A stretch of DNA of 64,000 nt from Amoebidium appalachense (lineage: Eukaryota; Ichthyosporea). The notes below the pieces were generated by a model. That model saw nothing but the letters and a program-made list of their open reading frames with translations, was not told the origin of the DNA and searched no databases. Where the stretch lies: NCBI GenBank assembly GCA_963693365.1, contig CAVNZM010000006.1, positions 5,952,001 to 6,016,000 of the forward strand. The letters are read 5' to 3'. This document shows positions 30,457-42,062 of this stretch, piece by piece; positions within the stretch are counted from its first letter, which is position 1; each line of letters opens with the position of its first letter. Both the position numbers and the translations under genes were made by a program.

Positions 30457-30592
30457 CCAAGTTGCTCTTATTTGTGCCCTCTCTCTTTCTCCCTTGCTCA
30501 TATATGTGCCATCTCTCTCTCTCCCTTGCTCATATATGTGCCCTCTCTCTTTTTCTCAAGTTGCTCATACTTGTGCCCTCTCTTTCGTATTC
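30457..30592. repeat. Minisatellite, about 34-38 bp unit
   Basis: Four units of TTGCTCATATATGTGCCCTC followed by TCTCTTTCTCCC-type pyrimidines. No gene. Confidence 0.75.
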
Positions 30593-31413
30593 CCAAGGTG
30601 CCCCCTCCCTTCCCGAGGCCCTTTCTCCAGGGCCCCCACACTCCACCCAACTACCGACTCAAGATATCACCGTGGCACACCTCACACGTGCACCCACCCA
30701 TACTAGTTCTGTAAAAAGAAAATGGGGTGCAGGGGGGGGGGGGGGGGGGGGGGGGGGAGGGGGGGGGGGGATTAGGGCCGAGAGGGGCAATAAAAACGAA
30801 CCTGATAAAACCAAAAAAAAAAGTAGGAATATTAATATTTAGAAATTCAAATGCAAGCAAATAGAGTGTCGTGCAGCCGGCACAGCGGCACCCAAAGGTG
30901 CACACGTCTTTAATTTTTTTGAACTTCTTTCCCTTGGATCTCTACCTAAATTTCATATTGCAATTGAAGTCTTCATGTGGCATGATAGATGTCTTTAAGG
31001 TGGGTACCGGTCCCACGAGACTGTGCTTGTTGTTATGGCAGCAGTGCTTGTCCTTGTCCTGCAGCCAGCTTTCCACATTCGTTTTTAGCATATATTCTGA
31101 TCGTAAGGCCTAGGCCTAGGCAAGTTCCAACCACAGTAACAGGCCATCTTTTTGCTCGTCGTCGTATCACTAACTTCCCAGAAAGAAAAGAAAAGAAAAG
31201 AAAAGGGAAACCCCAAAACCGAACTCAAAAAACCTTCAAACCACCTATTCAACCAAACTTCTAAAACCTTAATTAGCACTCTTGCGCCTCTTTCCTTTCC
31301 TCTCCCTCGTTTTTATATTAATCACTGTCGAACACAAAATCGAGCTGTATATTCGCAGCACAAGACCCACCCACTACGCCCGTGCCACGTCCACGTACGT
31401 CGGCTACCATTAC
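30593..31413. other. Spacer
   Basis: Holds a G-tract block (30733-30770), short AAAAG repeats (31180-31205) and otherwise unique sequence. No gene recognised. Confidence 0.5.
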
Positions 31414-31695
31414 TTACGCCGTATTTTTCGCACCACACTTACGGCAGCGCTTGTAATCCCTACCCGGCGGGCAACAACAGAAGTTCCACGGGCAGCAAAA
31501 GATACACAGCGCAATATCCTTGATGCTCCACTCGCCCGAGGGAAGGAAATCGTGCGGTGGGCAGGCCCCGTGCGCTGGTGTCGGCTGTTGTGTAATGATC
31601 GTTGGTTGCTGTTGCTGTGGGCTGGTTGGACCGGCGGGTGGCGCCGCCCCGGCTGTCAAGGCGGAGATGGTAGGATCATGCTGTTTGTCACTCAT
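31414..31695 (-). CDS. BRI3-like small membrane protein, 93 aa, single exon
   Basis: Uninterrupted minus-strand gene starting MSDKQHDPT. The N-terminal half is Pro/Gln/Thr-rich (GPTSPQQQQPTIITQQPT), typical of a disordered cytosolic tail with PPxY/PTAP-like character. The C-terminal half has CPPHDF, then a cysteine-rich hydrophobic segment (IALCIFCCPWNFCCCP) and ends with RCRKCGAKNTA, matching the CxxC-hydrophobic-CxxC plan of brain protein I3 (BRI3) and, more loosely, LITAF-type endolysosomal proteins. Expected location: endosome or lysosome membrane. A longer in-frame upstream Met exists (31806), but MSDK is preferred because the upstream extension is not family-like. CCAAT-type words (ATTGG/CCAAT) cluster at 31840-32160 upstream. 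Confidence 0.65.
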   Translation of the reverse strand: MSDKQHDPTISALTAGAAPPAGPTSPQQQQPTIITQQPTPAHGACPPHDFLPSGEWSIKDIALCIFCCPWNFCCCPPGRDYKRCRKCGAKNTA

Positions 31696-32203
31696 GGTTG
31701 AAGCGTATGCTTGCAACTCTTTTCTTCTAAGTCTTCTGTGAAGTTCTGACTGTTGCTTCGTTGAAAGTTGAGTCGTATAAACAAAAGCGCGAACTCCGTT
31801 GAGCACGGTACAGGATTAACAGGAAATTGGCTGGTGCACATTTAGCCAATCATATTAGGAAAGTACGAGTGACCAATAGGAATCAACAACTACTAATCAT
31901 GTGAATTATTTGCATCACTTGCGGCGTTGCACCGATGGGCATGGATGGGGCCGTGAAAGTGTTATGGAAGATCATTATTATACGCAGCAGGCATAATACG
32001 GAAAAACAGGCTTGATTCCAGTTAGCTTCTCCACAACGGCTAATCCCTTCTTGTTCCATCTTTCGTTCTCTCCATCCGTTCATTTCTTTGCATCTTCGCC
32101 TTTACTCATAATTGACTGGTGTAGAATAAACCAATCAAATCATGATTGTTCATTTAGCCAATAGGAATGGAGAGATCCAAACATACAGTATCATACTGTT
32201 TGT
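31696..32203. promoter_or_regulatory. CCAAT-rich upstream region
   Basis: Several AGCCAAT/ACCAATAGGAAT words (about 31843, 31873, 32132, 32157) between the BRI3-like gene and the transposon. Positional inference only. Confidence 0.35.
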
Positions 32204-32493
32204 GGACCACTTTGGATCTACTGTATAATAGGCCGATTTGTGGAATGTGGCTCATGACCCATAGGGCCTAGCCCGCCCCATGGGTTTTGGCGGGAAACTT
32301 TCCCCGCCAACGCGTAACACGTGCAGCAACGTACCACTTTTCCACCAACCCTTAGAAGGGAAAAAAGAGGGTTTTCGCGAAAAAAGTTTATTACATACAA
32401 CAATTGGATTTGTTAACTCACGCACATTTTTGCTTAGGTGCAGGATGTGCTGCCGGCTAACGGCCCTATGTGGGCCTGCACAGTAGCGAAAAA

Positions 32494-34167
32494 ATGGTCC
32501 AGAAGTGTAACCACGCTTTCTGTTTCAAAAAACAGAAAAACGGTGTTCCTAAGTTTGTACAAATAAAGGGTCCTGAGTATGCAACTGAGGTTTTTCTTAG
32601 GGTGGGACGCACTGAAGAATGGGTCGAATTAAAGAAAAACAGTAAAAACCTGCGGCTTTGCCGCGACCACTTTGATGATGACCAGTTTGAGAATGGTGAC
32701 CGTGAAAACAAACCTCTAAAACCCAAGGCCCTTCCGCGAGCGTGGTCGGATGATGTAAGCAACGGACGCCTAGCGGTGCCTGAGGGTGTCGAAATACCCG
32801 GGTATAACAAGGAGGAGGCTGAGCGTAAAAGGAAACTAGACACAGAGCGCAGAGAGAGAGCTGCAAAACGAGCGAGAGATGAGATCCAAAACGCACAGGA
32901 GGAACAGGAACCGCCCCCCTCGTGCACAATCGAACAACTCCAGGCTATGTTGGACGAGAAAAACGCCGAGTTGCGCAGGCTAGAGGCGGAACTAGCCGAG
33001 AAGGACAAACAAATCGAGGAAAGGGACGAAAAGCTGTCTGCAGCAGATGTGTGGGCAAAGAGTGTGCTCGCAGGGAATAAGGGTTTGGCTGCGCAGCTAA
33101 GTACGGCGTTATGCAAAGTGGACCAAATGAAAGCAGAGGCGGAAAAGTGTGCGAAAGAAACGACAGCTAGTTTGAAAGAAAACCTGGAACTACAGAACGA
33201 GCTACTTTCGATAAAGAAGGAAAAGATCACGCGCATGTCCATAGACAAGATCAAGGACAACGATAAGTTAGTAAGCACGTACACAGGGTTTCCCAACTGG
33301 ACCGTTTTGTCGTTGTTTTTGGAAATATGCGAGCTGGTGGGCGGGGCAAACCTGAACATGGAGGGGAAGCCAAAGGCACACAACGGTCCAGCTCGAAAAC
33401 TCAGTTGGGACAACGAGATTCTGCTTACGCTGGTGTCTATGAGGCAGGGATTCCCACAGGAGCACATGGGCTACCTGTTCGGTGTAAGTGAAGCAACAGT
33501 AAGCACCATATTTCGTGCACGGGTTATGTTTTTGGTTGGGGTGGTGCAGTTCTTGTTTCCTGACCTTCCTTCGAAGGAAGAATTAGAAGCAGATGCACAC
33601 AAGCTCTTTAAGGACAGTCCCCAGTATAGGGAAACCGGTATCATTCTAGATGCTACAGAGATCATTGGTGAGATCTCTTCAGACGCACACCTCGCGTCTC
33701 TCATGTGGAGTGATTATAAGCAACGGCATACCTTAAAGTGGCTTGTGGGAGTTTTGCCCTCACTGCGTGTGGGCTTAGTGGAGGGTGCCAATGGGGGTGG
33801 TGCATCCGATAAGATAATGTGCCAGAATGCGCGTGTTATTGCTAAGGTACCTAAGGGCATGGGCATAATGATAGATAAAGGTGTGCATATTAGGGAACAG
33901 TGTGAAATGGCAGGCCTCCACTGTTTCCAGCCCCCCTTCAAGAGAGATGGTATTAGGCAATTTACGGGGAAGCAGGCAGCTGAAGGCCGCAGTATTGCCT
34001 CCCTCCGCATTCACGTAGAAAGGGCAATAGCTAGAATCAAGAGCTATAAGTGGCTAAATGCCCCCATCCCCGTGACGCAATTTAAAATTGCTCACTCTGT
34101 GTTCTTGGTCTGTGCCTTCCTCACCAATTTCCAGCGGCCGCTGGTGGTGGAGGAGGCAAAAAAATAA
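32494..34167 (+). CDS. THAP-domain DDE transposase (DDE_Tnp_4 type), 557 aa, intact
   Basis: Residues 1-85 form a THAP zinc finger: C5, C10, C56 and H59 make the C2CH set (MVQKCNHAFC ... LCRDHF), with the C-terminal LKPKALPRAW matching the AVPTIF position. Residues about 100-250 are a charged coiled coil (LQAMLDEKNAELRRLEAEL). A helix-turn-helix follows (FPQEHMGYLFGVSEATVSTIF). The catalytic core has D386 (ILDATE), D461 (MIDKGVHI) and E509 (RIHVERAIARIKSYKW). All key residues are present and the frame is uninterrupted, so the protein could be active or recently active. I chose MVQKC as start because THAP domains begin right at the N terminus; an in-frame ATG eight codons upstream exists. AATAAA overlaps the stop (34163). 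Confidence 0.88.
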   Translation: MVQKCNHAFCFKKQKNGVPKFVQIKGPEYATEVFLRVGRTEEWVELKKNSKNLRLCRDHFDDDQFENGDRENKPLKPKALPRAWSDDVSNGRLAVPEGVEIPGYNKEEAERKRKLDTERRERAAKRARDEIQNAQEEQEPPPSCTIEQLQAMLDEKNAELRRLEAELAEKDKQIEERDEKLSAADVWAKSVLAGNKGLAAQLSTALCKVDQMKAEAEKCAKETTASLKENLELQNELLSIKKEKITRMSIDKIKDNDKLVSTYTGFPNWTVLSLFLEICELVGGANLNMEGKPKAHNGPARKLSWDNEILLTLVSMRQGFPQEHMGYLFGVSEATVSTIFRARVMFLVGVVQFLFPDLPSKEELEADAHKLFKDSPQYRETGIILDATEIIGEISSDAHLASLMWSDYKQRHTLKWLVGVLPSLRVGLVEGANGGGASDKIMCQNARVIAKVPKGMGIMIDKGVHIREQCEMAGLHCFQPPFKRDGIRQFTGKQAAEGRSIASLRIHVERAIARIKSYKWLNAPIPVTQFKIAHSVFLVCAFLTNFQRPLVVEEAKK

Positions 34168-34211
34168 AGAGCACGTATTGGCATGGGTTCGAGGTTCATT
34201 AAATGCAGTTG

Positions 34212-34360
34212 CTTCCCCCCCCCCCCCCCCCTCCCCCTACCCTTCGGTCACCCCTGCCACTCAATCTTTCTTTTTCCTCTTTGCATGATGGATGGGTGTG
34301 TGGGAGGGGGGATGGGGGTGTGGGGGGGGGGGGGGGGGGAGGAGGGATGGAAGAGAAAGG
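34212..34360. repeat. C-tract and G-tracts
   Basis: C about 18 followed within 100 bp by G-tracts; just past the transposase stop. Confidence 0.85.
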
Positions 34361-34391
34361 GTCTGAGAAACAAGATTCAGTGAACAGATAT

Positions 34392-34515
<124 letters not shown>

Positions 34516-34574
34516 CCCGGGGGAGGGGAGAGCATGGGCTATGCCGTGCTGTTAGCCTTCGGTGAAGTGGGGAT

Positions 34575-34675
34575 GGGGGGGGGGGGGGGGAGAGAGACGG
34601 GGATCAATATTTCGGAGGGAGGGGGGAGGGGGGGGGGGGGAGGGGGCATCATGGGGCCATCGATGGGGGCGGGGG
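34575..34675. repeat. G-rich block
   Basis: G-tracts with GGGGC words. Confidence 0.85.
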
Positions 34676-34759
34676 GGGCAGTGGGACAGATTGGGGAAGG
34701 AAGGAAGGGGATGTCTTGTAAATGGGTAAGAGAATGATTTAAGCCTGAGCTCATATAAG

Positions 34760-34795
34760 TATGTGTGTGTGTGTGTGTTTGTGTGGTGTGTGTGT

Positions 34796-34852
<57 letters not shown>

Positions 34853-34859
34853 TGTGTGT

Positions 34860-34918
<59 letters not shown>

Positions 34919-34990
34919 TGCAGTGTGTGTGTGTGTGTGTCTGTGTCTGTGTGTCTGTGTCTGTGTGTCTGTGTGTGTGTGTGTGTTTGC
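34760..34990. repeat. (GT)n array
   Basis: GT with GTCT and TGCA interruptions over 230 bp. On minus it is a (CA)n tract that meets the nuclease reading frame directly. Confidence 0.95.
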
Positions 34991-35407
34991 CCGCAGTGTG
35001 TCCATAACCAGGCGTACCAGGCCGGAGGGGGGGCTGACAGCCTTAGCATACTCTCCGGCGTTGTATGCATTCTTCTTGTTAGTAATTCTTTCAGCCCTCG
35101 TGTGCTCTTTACTGGGTGCCGGTTCTCCATCAAAAACACACACCGGAATACAGTTGAGCTCTGAAACGTATGAACTAATCTTTTCCAGAATGGAGTTTGT
35201 GATGTTTGCCCATATTTTGGATGGCATGTTAATGTTGTCGTGGTTGTATTTTGCTACGTGTTGGGAAAAGGTGGACTGAGCGATCACGTTGTATATAACG
35301 GTTGACACGTCAATGCCTATTCTATGACCAGAGAGTGAGTTGGGAAGAAAGCAGGCGCGTTTCTGTTCTGAAACGCCCAAAGCAGGCAGTAAACCTTCGA
35401 CACCCAT
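34985..35407 (-). CDS. XPG/FEN1-family 5' nuclease, N-terminal fragment
   Basis: Begins MGVEGLLPAL, the invariant N-terminal glycine-led start of FEN1/EXO1/XPG nucleases. IGIDVSTVIYN places D33 at the first metal-binding aspartate, and VCVFDGEPAPSKEHTRAER places D93 in the second. The frame continues through VRLVMDTLRAN (about residue 141), which looks like the approach to the internal XPG-I region, and then runs straight into a CA dinucleotide array. No XPG-I motif is found further down. A GT donor exists at 35017 (after PPSGL), so the array could be intronic, but no following exon is seen. It therefore looks truncated. It lies inside the inverted repeats of the transposon, convergent with the transposase. 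Confidence 0.7.
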
Positions 35408-35643
35408 GGTGTATTGCGAGTGTTGTGAAAGTGGGTGTGTCATTCACTCAAAGATAAGCCCAATTTTTTTTTTGAAAAACTTAAACATAAAACTACAGTT
35501 AAAGAGACAAAAATTTCGCAAGTTTATGCTTCACAGCTACAGTATGACAGCGTGTGGGAGTCGAAGCGAACGTGAAGGCTTTATGTAGCTGCACACGAAA
35601 CGTTTGCGTGGACTAGTGCTGGGGACCGCCGTCTGATTGCAGG

Positions 35644-35661
35644 CACGGCCCTCTGAAAAAA
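35644..35661. repeat. Second copy of CACGGCCCTCTGAAAAAA
   Basis: Identical to the left stem and loop of the hairpin at 24772. The right stem is absent here. It lies 237 bp upstream of the nuclease ATG and inside the right end of the element. Confidence 0.8.
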
Positions 35662-35749
35662 AGATTGCAGGCCCTATGGCTGCCAACCTCGGGAGTTTGA
35701 GCGAAGTAAAAATTTGATCGATTTTGGGATAGTAGATCCAAAGTGGCCC

Positions 35750-36100
35750 GTAGTAACCGTACAAAACAGCAAAACGGTAAAAACAACACAAAACAGAAAA
35801 ACGAAATAACCAAAAAGAACCGCGAAGCAGACAGCCTGAGAAAAGTTAAATTAGCATAGTCATGTGTTATGACGATGCATGTGATGTGAGAATACTGTTT
35901 GTGTTTGTGTAGCGGTGGTAATCATATTGCATACTGTACATATGACACATGGCCCAGCGCGTCAACCGCGTTAGGCATACCACAGTGACATGTAGGCTAG
36001 AATTCGAATTCCGCACGAATCTGACCGAAGCTGGCAGTGCAACCAAGGCACGGCTATGTTCCCTAAACTTTGAGTCGAGCATGATGATATGGCTGAGACC
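35750..36100. other. Spacer
   Basis: Unique sequence with an A-rich start (AAAACAGC words); no gene seen. Confidence 0.5.
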
Positions 36101-36639
<539 letters not shown>

Positions 36640-36856
36640 GGATGCTCGATGGGCCGGGCCCCCCAGCAGCCCCAAGAGCCCCAAGAGAGAGGACCCGAGT
36701 CATGGCAGTAGTCATGGCCCGTACATACATGTACACATGGTATGAACAATGCACATGAAACATTTATCGTCACACACGCACACACACGCACACACAAGTT
36801 CATCATTTTTTTTGTTTTTTGGTTGTTGTTTTTTTTGCGCGGAGAGAGGGGGGACC

Positions 36857-36859
36857 GGG

Positions 36860-36898
<39 letters not shown>

Positions 36899-36926
36899 GG
36901 AGGAGGCTGGCGCTGGCTTCGAGGGG

Positions 36927-36963
<37 letters not shown>
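36857..36963. repeat. G homopolymer blocks
   Basis: G about 38 and G about 38 separated by a GGA/GGCTGGCG stretch; a T-rich run precedes them. Confidence 0.9.
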
Positions 36964-36966
<3 letters not shown>

Positions 36967-37012
36967 GTATGGTACTTGACTCTCTCATCGGATCAGTGAG
37001 CTTAGGGGAAGA

Positions 37013-37645
37013 AGGGCCCAACCACATCGGCAAAGTCAACTTGCAAAATGCAGAATTATTCGATGCGAAAAGCGGAATTGTTTGGCAAAAGCGGAATATT
37101 CTGCAAAAGTGGAATAATTCTGCGAACAGCAGAATAATCCTGCAAAGAGACGACTCGTGATTCTGCTTTGAGCAGAATACACAGCCCTGCACTGTGACTC
37201 ATGATGCCCTACCTATACGTACTCCCCCCCCCCCTACCCCCCCAGTAAGTGTTTACTGCCCGCGTACCCACCCCCCCTCCCCCCTCGCTTCCCCCCCCCC
37301 CCCCCTCCCCCCCCCCCCCCCCCCCCCCCCCCCTCCCCCCCCCCCCCTCCCCGGCCTCTTCCCGGGCCAAACGTTGTTCACCACATCGGCCGAGTCAACT
37401 TGCTCCGGGCAGAATTATTCTGCAAAAGGTAGAATTACTCTGCTAAAAGAAGAATTATTCAGCGAAAGCAGAGTTATTCTGCAAAAGCAGAACTAATCTA
37501 CTAAAAAAGAATTATTCTGCAAACAGCAGATTCTTTTAGCAGAATTATTCTGCTGTCGAAGGCAGAATATTTCCGTGGTTTGCAGAACAATTCTGCTTAG
37601 AGCAGAATAATTCTGATAAAAACAGAGTGATTCTGCTCAAAGCAT
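37013..37645. repeat. Palindromic minisatellite based on GCAGAATAATTCTGC
   Basis: Two arrays (37050-37180 and 37408-37640), each starting with a related leader (GGGCC..AAC..CACATCGGC.GAGTCAACTTGC at 37015 and 37363). Units of about 18-22 bp consist of the self-complementary word GCAGAATTATTCTGC with AAAAGC/AAACAGC spacers, about 7 and 13 units. A CCCTCC block separates them. Each unit can fold on itself and with its neighbours. Confidence 0.9.
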
Positions 37646-37649
37646 AAGT

Positions 37650-37935
37650 GCACACACACATGCACACGTGCACGTAGGCGCACTTATCAAACCCCGCCTA
37701 GCTCCCCTCCCTCTGCCTCCCCCCCTCCTCACTCACATGCACACGTGCACACACGCACACGTGCACACACACACGCTCACACACCGAGAGATACAGACAG
37801 AGACACGAGTGCACACACACACACACACACACGCACACACACCCACCCACACACACACACACACACACGCACGCGCGCGCGCGTGCGCGCGCACCCACAC
37901 ACACGTTTCTACGCACATGTGTGTGCACGCGCGAG
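37650..37935. repeat. (CA)n/(CACG)n array
   Basis: Imperfect CA with CACG, CCCA and a CGCGCGCG block. No gene. Confidence 0.9.
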
Positions 37936-38040
37936 TGCGATCACGCTCCCTCCCATGGTATACTGTTTCTGGATCCTTGGCCTTAGATCTTTCTTTTCTC
38001 ATTTGGTGGAGGGGTCATGGTGGTGGTGGGTGGGTGGGTG

Positions 38041-38140
38041 TGAGGAGGGGAAGGGAAGTGGGAGGGGGGGGGGGGGGGGGGGGGGCTGTAGCCTTAAAAA
38101 GGTTTGAGTGAGGGAGGGAGGGGGGGAGGGGGGGGGGCGG
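38041..38140. repeat. G-rich block
   Basis: G about 25 and GGGAGG runs. Confidence 0.85.
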
Positions 38141-38206
38141 TGGGGGTTGGATAAGGTTGTGTGTGTAGTTACGACTCCATGTACTATATATCTTTTTCCT
38201 ACAGGT

Positions 38207-38330
38207 GGGATGGGGCCCAACAGCCAATCGACGGGTGAATCTTCCGGCCAATCAAAAAACCTTTCTTGTGAGCTCAGCCAATCAGAGCCGAGGCACGATC
38301 GTGTACTCTTGCCACCTCACACGAAGGGGG
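38207..38330 (+). pseudogene. Orphan copy of exon 4 of the secreted-protein gene
   Basis: A CTACAG acceptor is followed by GGGATGGGGCCCAACAGCCA..., which parallels GGCACGGGTCCAAGCAGCCA at 29493. It keeps CCAATCG, TTCCGGCCAATCA and CCAATCAGAGCCGAG. The peptide GMGPNSQSTGESSGQS matches GTGPSSQSGGPSGQS. The C-terminal hydrophobic part is lost and no partner exons are seen nearby. Confidence 0.65.
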
Positions 38331-39003
38331 GGAGGTGGGGGGGAGGGGAACATGTGGCACAAATACATATGAGATAGAATACGGTGTGTGCTGGGTCATC
38401 GGATATTGAAGGGGGGCGGGGGGGGGGGGGGGGGGGGGGGTTGACAAACACACAGATGCAAAATGTAGATCATTTGTTCTTTCCGGGGCCCGGAGGGTGG
38501 CGGTGGTGGTGACGGGGGGGGGGGGGGGGGGGGGGGGGGGGACAACACTTTTTGACATGTACAAGCACATCGTGGCCGGCAAATGCAAACATCATCACAG
38601 CAAGGACACACACTGTCGCAAGCACACTACACTATTACTCAGAGCTAGTTCGTAGTGTTTTTAGGTGTAGTGTAAGCCCGGTGGTATGCGCGAAGACATA
38701 TACTATAGCCTCAGTGCAGCAGGAGTGTACCGTGTTTATGCATGCAAAACGCATGGGTAGGTGCTGGGGGCCCTCACGTATTTATACACCTAGTGGAAGG
38801 ATGAGGCAACAATGTGTATCAATACGGCATGTATATGAATACGCAGACACAACAGTTTTGTTAGGAATAACCATATTTGGTGTCGCATTATACGTGCAAA
38901 ATCAACACAGCACCCGCAACAGTCAACGCTTCAAAAGTCTTCCCAACAGTTTTAGGGTCTGTTTCAAAGGGGGGAAAAAAAAGAGATGTGTTAGAACAAC
39001 AGA

Positions 39004-39040
<37 letters not shown>

Positions 39041-39480
39041 CACCACCACCACCACCACCACCACCACCACCCACCCACCCACCCACCCACCCACCCATGC
39101 ACACACCACCACCAAAAAAAAACCAAACAAACAAAAAAAAAAAACGTAATGCCACTACAAACTGTTCGACCGAAGCATCTGGCCTCAAAAATATTCTTCT
39201 CAACAGACATACAAGATTCATAAAATTGGAATAAATTGAGATTTTTAGCAAACGAAAGTCTTTGTAGAGAACAACCGCCGTGTCACAGTGTGTGGGTACC
39301 GGCCCCATAGAAAATAATTACCATCGTATCATATCCCCAAATATCTGCAATATCTCGTTTGTTAATATTCAAGCTTGAGTGATTCATTAAAGTCAATACC
39401 ACTTAATAAATAAAAACAATATTTACATATCTAAATGATAATCATTTGAAATACAAATATACATAAATTTTATTACACAA
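38331..39480. other. Spacer with G/C-tracts and (CCA)n
   Basis: G-tracts at 38409-38440 and 38513-38541; C about 36 at 39005-39040 then CCA/CCCA repeats to 39096 and an A-rich run. AT-rich 39310-39480. No gene seen. Confidence 0.5.
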
Positions 39481-39545
39481 GTACGAAAGAAACAGTGGGA
39501 TTGGCACCAAACCTAGGCATTCTTTATGCCCGCCCACCCGCCCAA

Positions 39546-41074
39546 TCAGTACGCTCTCAGTGTAGCTTCAATCCCCCTCTCCCGGTACTCGCTCGCAAAA
39601 ACCCCCATTCTCTCCACATTTTCTTCCTCCTCATGTCGCACCCAAGAAGAATTCAACAGCACGATTTTTTGCACCGTCGGGTGCAAAATCAGCGGTTCCA
39701 AATGGCCGAATTTGCTCGCGGGGGGGTGCATCACCATCAGTTTGCGCAAACGCCCGCACTGCATGAGGGGGGTCGTATCCGGCATGTAGTTCGGGTTACA
39801 AGTAACGGCAAGGTATCCCAAATTTCCACATGCAGATAGCGGTGAAAACGTCTCAATTTTCGTCTGTATCTGCAATATTAGCGTCACCAACCGCGTCATG
39901 TTGGATAGCGGCGAGAATCCAGGACTGGGATATTCAAGGACGTGAGAGCACATTCGAGGTGTGTCAGCTCTCTGCACGTGGCCAAGGGGGATAAGTCGGT
40001 GGCGTGGCCCGAAACAACAGACAGGAACCGCAACTGGTTGCACGCCGAGATAGGGGTTAAGTCCTCGGTATTGGTGTGGAGGGACGTCAACTCGATGCAG
40101 GAAGACACTAGGGAGATGTCTCCTGTGGCGTACAGTTCCATTTCCAAATGACGCAGCCGAGGTGCTGTGCGTACGAAGTTTATGTCTTCAGGACCGACCA
40201 TACCTGAACTCTCCGGGCGAACGCGCGCGACAAAGCGCGTGAGGGGCCAACTTGACACACTAGGAGGCATGTTTGGGAAAACGTCGCAACATTCCAAGAC
40301 CTCAATGCCCGTGTGGGGAGAGAGGGGACGAAAATCACCACAGCCGCAGATGAGTGCTTGAGGGTGGCGCAGGAACGCAAAGCCATTGCCAGAAGAGCGG
40401 TGATCAATGAATCCCCCACGTCAAGCACATGCAGATGCGGCAACTGGGCGACAGCGTTCAACCCCACCACTGGCATTCCCCTCAGGCTTGCGTCGTTCTT
40501 CAGAACGAACTTTGTAATGTTGGTGCAAGAGGTGGCCAGCGGCGTGATGTCGACATTTCCGAAAACAAACCCCATCGAAAATTGGCGCAATCTTTCCCCG
40601 GCCCCGTGGGCTATGGCCGAGATGCATTGGCTGTTTGCTGCCGTCACAATAACGCTGCGAACATGCGTGCAGATTTGCAGGAAATTCTTTAGAAATTCCG
40701 CCTCCTGCTCTTCCTCCTCTTCGCTCTCTTTTTCTTCACCTTCACGGGGAGGGGGGGGAGGACTGCGCTCATCACATCACGGCAGTCAATAGCTACGGAA
40801 GTGAGGGAGTTTGCCATAATTTCGCCAGAGGCGCATACTCGTGGGGGCCTATGCGTTTAATCATCACGCATGTATATAGAGGGATAGTCCATGTGCGCAA
40901 AACATGGCGAAACCTCTTGCAGACAAGGCCACAATTTGCTCTGTCGGTGCGGCCAAGTGCGAGGAATATGTTTGCAAGGACGAGGTTGTCTATGCGGTCA
41001 AAGGGTTTAAGGGCGATATCCCCATCTGGGACTGTCGCGGCCATGTTTAAAGGTCGCTGTTTCTGCACTTTCAA
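39546..41074 (-). pseudogene. F-box/leucine-rich-repeat protein gene with frame breaks
   Basis: Starts MKVQKQRPLNMAATVPDG. An F-box follows (DNLVLANIFLALGRTDRANC, then GLVCKRFRHVLR), the Skp1-binding module of SCF ubiquitin ligases. Downstream are about seven leucine-rich repeats of a 'DxxPLxxCxxLxxL' type: DITPLATSCTNIT, DLTPISACNQLRFL, DLSPLATCRELTHL, GFSPLSNMTRLVTL, TFSPLSACGNLGYL. It ends GIEATLRAY at 39546. The frame must shift near 40800-40815 (to reach SVAIDCRDVMSAV), in or near the C-run at 40745-40760, near 40352-40358 (to reach LICGCGDFRPLSP) and near 39930-39960. Codon-level conservation of LRR pattern on both sides of each break argues that it was recently intact. Either a young pseudogene or consensus indels; no intron is needed to explain it. 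Confidence 0.7.
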
Positions 41075-41395
41075 GCTATGTTTTGTAGTTTAGAGGTTGG
41101 TATGGTATTGTATATGTGGAAGGTGAGGAATGATGTTATGTCCTGATGCTGCTGATGCAAGTAATAACGTGTGAATAACGCAGTGATCATGCCTGAGGCA
41201 TGTATATATACATATGTGGGAATAAATTCAGTTTCAGTGCAAGCACTGTGAACACAACAAGAAAAAGAACTCAGTGAAAAAAGGTGGGACAGCTGTTTGG
41301 GAGTCGACCTTCACAAAGGACTTTTGGACTGTCGGAATCCCAGATCGCTCGCCGCCGACGTCGCGATCGGCGGATCGTGCACCTTATATATGGCT
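41075..41395. other. Spacer upstream of the F-box gene
   Basis: Contains GCCTGAGGCATGTATATATA near 41193. Positional promoter candidate only. Confidence 0.35.
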
Positions 41396-41397
41396 AA

Positions 41398-42062
<665 letters not shown>

